Positions 58,526-64,000 of a stretch of 64,000 nucleotides of DNA are shown here, piece by piece. Numbering within the stretch: the first letter of the stretch is position 1; each line of letters opens with the position of its first letter. Location of the stretch: positions 15,584,647-15,648,646 of the forward strand of contig NC_088649.1 of NCBI RefSeq assembly GCF_964019385.1. The letters run 5' to 3'. Made by a program: the position numbers and the translations under genes. The stretch comes from Sycon ciliatum (taxonomy: Eukaryota; Porifera; Calcarea; Leucosolenida; Sycettidae). The notes under the pieces are model-generated. The model worked only from the letters and a program-made list of their open reading frames with translations, ran no database searches and was not told the DNA's origin.

Positions 58526-59051
58526 CCATTTGACTGAGGTGGGCATGATCGATAGGGCGAATCCCGAGCAAGTGCGTGATCAATTGGCCTAATCTGGCCG
58601 AATCCGGAGTAGGTGTACTTGGAGTGGAATACGATAACACCGGCCTCCACACCGGGAGTCGCTGGAGTGGAAATGGACGTTGGCGTTTTTTGGAAGCCTT
58701 CGCAGAATCTTTGTACGACATGCGTGCATTTTGCGTACTACACCCTTGCTTTGTTAGTTTGGGTCAGCGTTGCTCGAATTGCACTGCCTGCTCGCACTCA
58801 ATCCAGTTTCGCCAATCGATGACACCCTTGAGCACGAGCTAATTAGCCATTTAGCCGTGGCAATGTCAGCCATCTCCAGCAAATGCTTCATCCGAGGTAC
58901 AGGGCTTTCCATGACTTTCACAATAACTAAGTGGTCTAGGTGAATTGGGCCGGTCTCTCCGCTTGCATAGATCATGATACCGGATGATCTCCAGCAGTCT
59001 TGCTGCGTGTTCTCAGATAAAACAAAAAAAACGAATGGCTCGGTGTCTTAC

Positions 59052-59135
59052 CCTTTTCACAATATTGACCATAGGTTGAGGTGCGGTTACATACACAACT
59101 CAGGTCTGGTCCAAGAACACCGGTCTCACACGTCT
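59052..59135 (-). CDS. exon A3: four-cysteine mini-module
   Basis: 84 bp, phase 1-1, acceptor GCACAG, donor GTAAGA. TCETGVLGPDLSCVCNRT then GQYCEK. The stretch 58526-59051 downstream has no recognised gene. Confidence 0.8.
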
Positions 59136-59179
59136 CTGTGCAGAACAGGACAACAAAAAGTCAATTGCATTACACTCTA

Positions 59180-59704
59180 AAGGTCGATCCACAGTACAAC
59201 CTTCTGCGACGTGACACACGATTTGCGACAGTTGCGACAAGAATCTGCCTGTCGCGAGCTGTCGCAAGCTGTTGCAAGGCACCTGTCGCAGAAGTTGAAG
59301 AATGTTGTACGACATACACAAAATGGAGTACTGTTTCGACCCTGGGTGCACGTGCAGTGCACGTGCAAAGTAATACTAGCGCATAAAGATGTCGCAAACA
59401 TGAAAACGATAGATGATATGCCATATAACGTGCAACTAGACTTGGGAGGGCATTGCAGAGTAGTTGCATACAAAGTTCAAAGTTGTACAGTTACCTGTGA
59501 CTTGTCCTCTTGCAGAGCTCAGGGCCTACCGTGTACACATTGTAGTATAATTTGTATGCAACTTGTGTGCAATGCCCCCTCAAGTCTAGTAGCACGTTAT
59601 TTGGCATATCATCTATTGTGAACTGTGTGTCGCTGTCGCAGCTCGTCGCAGGTGTTGTAAAGTTGCATGTCGCATCGCAAGAATTTGTATTGTGAATCGG
59701 CCTT
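59180..59704. mobile_element. DNA element with AAGGCCGATTCACAATACAA ends, short copy
   Basis: Left AAGGTCGATCCACAGTACAA (diverged), right inverted AAGGCCGATTCACAATACAA; subterminal gtcgcag/ctgcgac motifs. Relative of 25309-26452. 59705-60691 has only a possible pogo-like fragment and intron sequence homologous to 37820-38030. Confidence 0.72.
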
Positions 59705-60691
59705 TACAGTCCCTAACACTTGACATTTTTGATAACCCAAAATGATGGTCCAAGAAACCTTATCAGGCAGCAAAAAATTATAGGAACTGATGCGTGAGAG
59801 CAGGGATTTTTTTCAGTATCTACCCTCATAGGATCTGCCAAAGAGCTAAAGCATAGTGCATTTGACAGTTGCCGTTAAAATACAGCAGGGTGCCAATTGT
59901 CAGCCACCCTTCGGGGCATCGGCCATTTCCACGGTGATCAGATGAGAAGAATGGTCGGTTATGGGACCACTCATACATCTATCACATGCATATTCCAGCA
60001 TATTTTCAACATTTTAGTACGACAGGAACTAGGTGCACTCCAGCTTCTCATCGTTGTACATTTTGACTGAATAACCTGCTGTAAAACATCTTGGGCATCG
60101 CTTGAGTGCTGCTCCGAGTGGCAAAAATCAGCAAAACTTAAAAAAAAGCTGCCAATTTTGTATGTTGTCCAGCCCGACCAGGAGATCCGGATAACCGATT
60201 GTCCGGAGAGTTAACGTCCGCACAATCGGTGTTTGACTGTAAAATAATATCCCATCATACCCCTCATGCGAACACCAAGATATGGCCTGCACTCCCAGCA
60301 GTGCGGACAATCGCCACGCTACACTGCATAGACTTTCTTCCAACAAATAAAGTTGCTTGTGCCAAACAAGCAAGTCGCAATCGAAACTTCGAAATTACGG
60401 GAAAAAACACAACCTGATCCTCAGTTAAGGAAGGGCTCTCTATATTGGGATCCATTGTGCGTACAAGAAATGCTTGGATACGACATGTTTGCACATTGCA
60501 AGGTCACATCGTACATAGTGGCTCATTATTAGCACAAGCCCTGTTCACACAGTTAACGGTGGCACAGGAGACATGTTACACAAATGCACAAATGCACAAC
60601 AGTATACTCATCGTGCTGATGTCACACACAAGGGCAGAGCACTACTTGCGCATGGTCAGCCGTTTAAGTTAAGAAGCCTTGTCTCACTTAC

Positions 60692-61018
60692 TGACACAGA
60701 GAATCTGGGCTTGAGTTTTGCTTGTGGCGTTCTGAAACGTCTGCTTTCGCGCGCTAAACATTACGGTTCTGTAAAGGGAATGGCCATTGACTCGGATTGA
60801 CGCGACGTGGTAAGGTGCTTGCTGGTGTTTATGCAATAAGGCCAACTTCTCTAGCCAGCGCTCTGTTAACACATGGCCATGTTCTTCTAGCCACTCCTTG
60901 GTAATGAGATGATGTCCGTACTCCTGACATGCGTCCTCTGCGAACTGCTCAGTCACGCTGGGTCTGTGTGCTGGAGTTGCTGCGGCGTGTACAGAACCGT
61001 TGGCCTGGAGCCATTTGG
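60692..61018 (-). CDS. exon A2: lectin-like module 2
   Basis: 327 bp, phase 1-1. KWLQANGSVHAAATP, core FAEDACQEYGHHLITKEWL, ending QAQILCVS; acceptor TTTGCAG, donor GTAAGT. Two cysteines, several N-x-S/T sites. Confidence 0.8.
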
Positions 61019-61168
61019 CTGCAAAGCAAGGGAAGATACAGTTGTGGGTAGAAACACATCATGAAACAAATCTACGAATAAGGGGAGCTTGAAATCAAAC
61101 GCCCCGCTCCATGACACCCGATCTCATGGATAAGGAAGTGCCCAGAGCTAGTGAGTAGTTCAATGTTC

Positions 61169-61846
61169 TAGTGTTGAAACGAGCGTATCTATAACAAACG
61201 AGCGATCAGTTTCACTAACGAGCAACCTATCGAGCGAGCTAACGAGTTTCATTGATGTGGCAAATATGATTTTTTGAATAATTTTTTTTCTATTAAAGAC
61301 TTTTTTCAGATGGTTCAAATTATCACCGCCGGCATTTGGGGTTGCTGCTGCTTCACTTCGGACTGTTGTTTGGTGTCGAGATGTCTTTTCAGCGCCGTCT
61401 TTGAGCAGCCTTTGAAAGAAAAGACCGTTTTGCAAAGATGGGAAGTAGCCCTGGTCTTCGCTGCATCGCGGGAGAAAACTTCCAAACGACTGAGCGTAAC
61501 TTTCACTCGAATGGAGGTGACCGAAGCATATCCTGCGACAGGTCAGCAGATGCGGAACACGACATCAGTAGAGTCCACCAAAGCTGCAACGACAACTGAA
61601 GCAACTCAAAGTGTCGTGCAGGCATACAGTCACTGCAAATGCGAGTGATTTTCACTTTGCGCGGGACTGGACTCTCGATCGACCAAGGAGTCGTAAAATA
61701 TTTTACGACTCCCCGGTCGACATGTACTGCCATGTGTACGGAGTACGGTGTACGGTGTTCTTTAGTGCAAAGGAGCTGGCCGCACAAACGAGCCGAGTTT
61801 CTGGCGAGCGAGCTAACGAGTATCCGGTGAGATAGTTTCAACACTA
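61169..61846. mobile_element. hAT-like insertion with 8-bp target duplication
   Basis: 678 bp; ends TAGTGTTGAAAC and inverted TAGTGTTGAAAC; CAATGTTC on both sides (61161-61168 and 61847-61854). The homologous intron of block C reads straight through at about 39331 (gttcaatgttcataggcc). Subterminal gagcgagctaacgag repeats. An ORF inside shows no transposase motif, so it is likely non-autonomous. Confidence 0.88.
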
Positions 61847-62345
61847 CAATGTTCACAGGCCTGGGGCTCGCCAGACTTCGTAGAGCAGCACCGTGTCACA
61901 TTTGCAAATCATTCAGCGGTTCTACCAAGGGAGTAGTATAACACCGGGTTATGGCGCAAGCATACACATGAAATGTTTCTTCGCAGATGAAACTAATTGG
62001 TTACTCATGTGTGGATATGACCCTGGCTAGAGCGGTAGGTTTCTCATTGAAGAGGGAAACCTCGGTTGCATTCACTACTCCCGCCGTCTCTGTTTCATTC
62101 CTCCTGTCCCACTACTATCACTGGACACACCCTTTAACCCACTAACCGCTATATATATATACATCATTGAAAATGATGCCCAGGCGCTGAGGACGTATAT
62201 ATATGAGTGGTTGCTCCCAAGGTTCCTAACTATATATAGAGAATTAGAAAAGTTGCCTGACGATTGAAAAAAACTCAAGAAACTCGGAGTACCAGATATG
62301 GATTGATCGAAGAAGGATAGACTGACCATCACTGTGGATAAGAGT

Positions 62346-62418
62346 CATACTGTAGCTCAGTTGGTTAGAGCATTGCTCGCGAATAGCAAGGTCCCTGGTT
62401 CGAGTCCCGGTGGCGTGA
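62346..62418 (+). tRNA. tRNA-like sequence (pseudo-tRNA or SINE head)
   Basis: Folds as a type I tRNA: D-stem GCTC/GAGC with loop AGTTGGTTA, anticodon stem TTGCT/AGCAA, T-arm with TTCGAGT. A box TAGCTCAGTTGG and B box GGTTCGAGTCC are perfect, and a T6 run (62426-62431) follows as a Pol III terminator. Against a working tRNA: the acceptor stem (CATACTG/TGGCGTG) has a mismatch and several G-T pairs, position 33 is G instead of T, and the anticodon would read CGA without the long arm of tRNA-Ser. Confidence 0.6.
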
Positions 62419-62830
62419 CTGATGATTTTTTCTTTCTTTCATATCTGGCTTGCAAGTGTTGAGTTTCGGAGAGAAAAGAGCAGTACGTGGCATATGGCCT
62501 CTGGTTTCCTAATACGCTTATAATGTCAACACTCTTGGTGAAACACCCGGGAGCTGAATATACTGCTAAGCATTGTGATAACACCATTGTTTAGAACACA
62601 GACAAACCTTTATTGCGCATATAAGCCCATGGGCTTCTACCCAGACATGTTCACACAGCAAAAACTTCTTTTTTGCAGCAAATTTTCACTTATAAGCCCA
62701 TGGGCATATATGTGGGGAAGTATGGTATATACCGGTATAGATTATACATATTTTTCATTGACAAATAGGAAGTGCAGAGCCTGGGTGCCATGGCCTATAG
62801 CCTTAAATGGGTTAAAACGCAACAGCCTAC

Positions 62831-63223
62831 CTTCACAGATGACATCATGATTGCCTCTTCCATCCCCGTCAAATAGTGCGTCGCTCGAGTTGTCCTTGCC
62901 TTGCTTGTAAATAAGATGTTGACCAAAGTACATTTCCGATGTCCATATCTTGAGAGGGGTGCTGTAACTGCTGTTACGTCTAGCCATCATCTCGCTCAGC
63001 AATGATTTTATGCAGTCGCTAACACCCAGCTTCAAGCCAAGCTTAGTGAAGGAATTATAGTCTACGACGTTGTATCCTCTTCTCACGCACATCTCGCGGG
63101 CGTGCACGAAGTTCGTTTTCTTCTGGCAGCTGCCATAGTCGAGTTGTGGATAACATGGCAAGCTGGCAAGAGCCATCCAGGTGTACATTGCCTTATCTGT
63201 ACCCAGGCACTTTGTCTTGAAAG
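62831..63223 (-). CDS. exon A1: C-type-lectin-like module 1 (most 5' exon seen)
   Basis: 393 bp, 130 full codons, phase 1-1, acceptor GTTCAG, donor GTAGGC. FKTKCLGTDKAMYTWMALAS, LPCYP, GSCQKK, AREMCVRRGYNVVD, VSDC, KIWTSEMY and VICEG; six cysteines. Two NSS glycosylation sites. Upstream the frame is open to a hydrophobic start (MCCICVLLRLTVSC), so a signal-peptide first exon is an alternative to splicing here. Confidence 0.82.
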
Positions 63224-64000
63224 CTGAACATAACACAGTACACATGCAAGACACAGTCAGGCGAAGTAGAACGCAAATGCAGCACACTCTAACACGACGT
63301 ACACCGACTTTCTCAGATGGATACCGGAATCCAGTTCAAATAATAGAGAGGTTAAGATGCATGTTATTTCCGATAAAATATTGGTTGGGGATTGTCTGAA
63401 GCATATTCAAGCGAGGTAAAGTCGGGATCGATGACTGATCAAAGCCCTCGGGCTAGTCCCTTGGGCTTCGATCAGCCATCAAGCCCTCCGTATCTCGCTT
63501 GATTATCTACTTGAGTAACGTTACTCTGATTAGGCGTATATGCAAGCAGGCTATTGAATAATTTCGTGGTGACCGTCTTTGCACCGGGTTTGGAGAGCTG
63601 AGCCATGGTTAATTCATAGATAGTGAGGGAAGGAGGGGCGGGGGGGGGGGGGGGGGGTATACCAATAATCAAACTTCCGAGGCACTTCTTTTGGCACTTG
63701 AGACAATTTCTGTAACAATCAAGTGCTTTAGAGGTGATTTACACGACGGCAGGATTCATCCCGTGCCTGATGCTACCATGGAGATTTAGTCACATGTGCT
63801 CATATTTTGGCGCGAACGTATCCCGCCGGCTATCCCGGTACGGTCCCGGCGCCATGAGGGGGCTGGGGGGAGGGGGGCGGTGGTTGGAAATGCATGTCGT
63901 GACATTCCGTGGTCTGTTTTGCAAGGTCTCGGGATCACGTGCTTCTCTTCCCGGCGGGATGCACTGCCGTCATGTAAACCGCCTCTTAGGAAGTCAGAGA
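63224..64000. other. upstream flank or intron; no exon recognised
   Basis: Contains a long G-run (about 63637-63657) and a MITE-like element. No module of the gene is seen, so the 5' exons lie beyond the window, unless A1 is itself the start. Confidence 0.5.
63730..63988. mobile_element. MITE-like element with AGAGG(T/C)G ends
   Basis: tagaggtgatttacacgacg at the left and inverted taagaggcggtttacatgac at the right, each followed by a ggcag...catcccg block. No ORF. Confidence 0.65.

Noticed and set aside
62831..63223. Calling module 1 a carbohydrate-binding C-type lectin
   Set aside because: No EPN, QPD or WND motif; only the general fold pattern is suggested, so I kept the call at lectin-like.

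Overview
This window is nuclear DNA of an animal, very probably an invertebrate. Exons are short, bounded by GT-AG signals and mostly phase 1-1; introns are kilobases long and full of LINEs, LTR retrotransposons, short inverted-repeat DNA elements and (CA)n/(CAA)n microsatellites. There are no bacterial features. The species cannot be fixed from sequence alone; a sponge or another early-branching or deuterostome invertebrate would fit, but that is a guess.

The only host gene I can support lies on the minus strand from about 63.2 kb down to 22.3 kb, with its 5' end beyond the window. It is built from a tandemly repeated block of up to six exons. In order these are a six-cysteine C-type-lectin-like module, a second two-cysteine module with a similar core, a four-cysteine mini-module, a six-cysteine EGF, a second four-cysteine mini-module and a second EGF. 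I see four blocks: A (63.2-50.7 kb), B (49.6-41.3 kb, lacking exon type 3), C (40.1-32.5 kb) and D (31.5-22.3 kb). Block D ends differently, with an extra EGF and then an exon carrying the second half of a disintegrin domain and an ADAM-type cysteine-rich domain, with no metalloprotease. The 23 exons sum to 4,968 bp (1,656 codons). Every exon starts and ends in phase 1, so blocks can be gained or lost without a frameshift. Introns at matching positions are recognisably homologous between blocks, so the array grew by segmental tandem duplication. The product should be a secreted or cell-surface recognition protein. A cluster of separate genes is an alternative, because two of the lectin exons have signal-peptide-like open sequence just upstream.

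Region by region: 1-3.85 kb is the 5' part of an LTR retrotransposon on the minus strand, with an exact 1,056-bp tandem duplication of its gag/protease start and an otherwise open gag-pol frame. 4.1-9.0 kb is duplicated and inverted repeat sequence with two copies of a short DNA element. 9.2-16.6 kb holds three or more decayed LINEs and a large inverted repeat. 16.8-22.1 kb is intergenic or 3' flank packed with MITE-like elements. 22.3-63.2 kb is the modular gene; its introns hold a LINE endonuclease ORF, a complete chromovirus (50.9-56.0 kb) with 159-bp LTRs and a 5-bp target duplication, a 3-kb element with long inverted ends and an AT-hook ORF, an 861-bp palindrome at a TTAA site, a minisatellite, serial LINE tails in (CAA)n, a hAT-like insertion with an empty site in a sister block, and a tRNA-like sequence. 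63.2-64 kb has no recognised exon.

The mobile elements explain much of the size difference between blocks (A about 13.7 kb, the others 8.6-9.5 kb).
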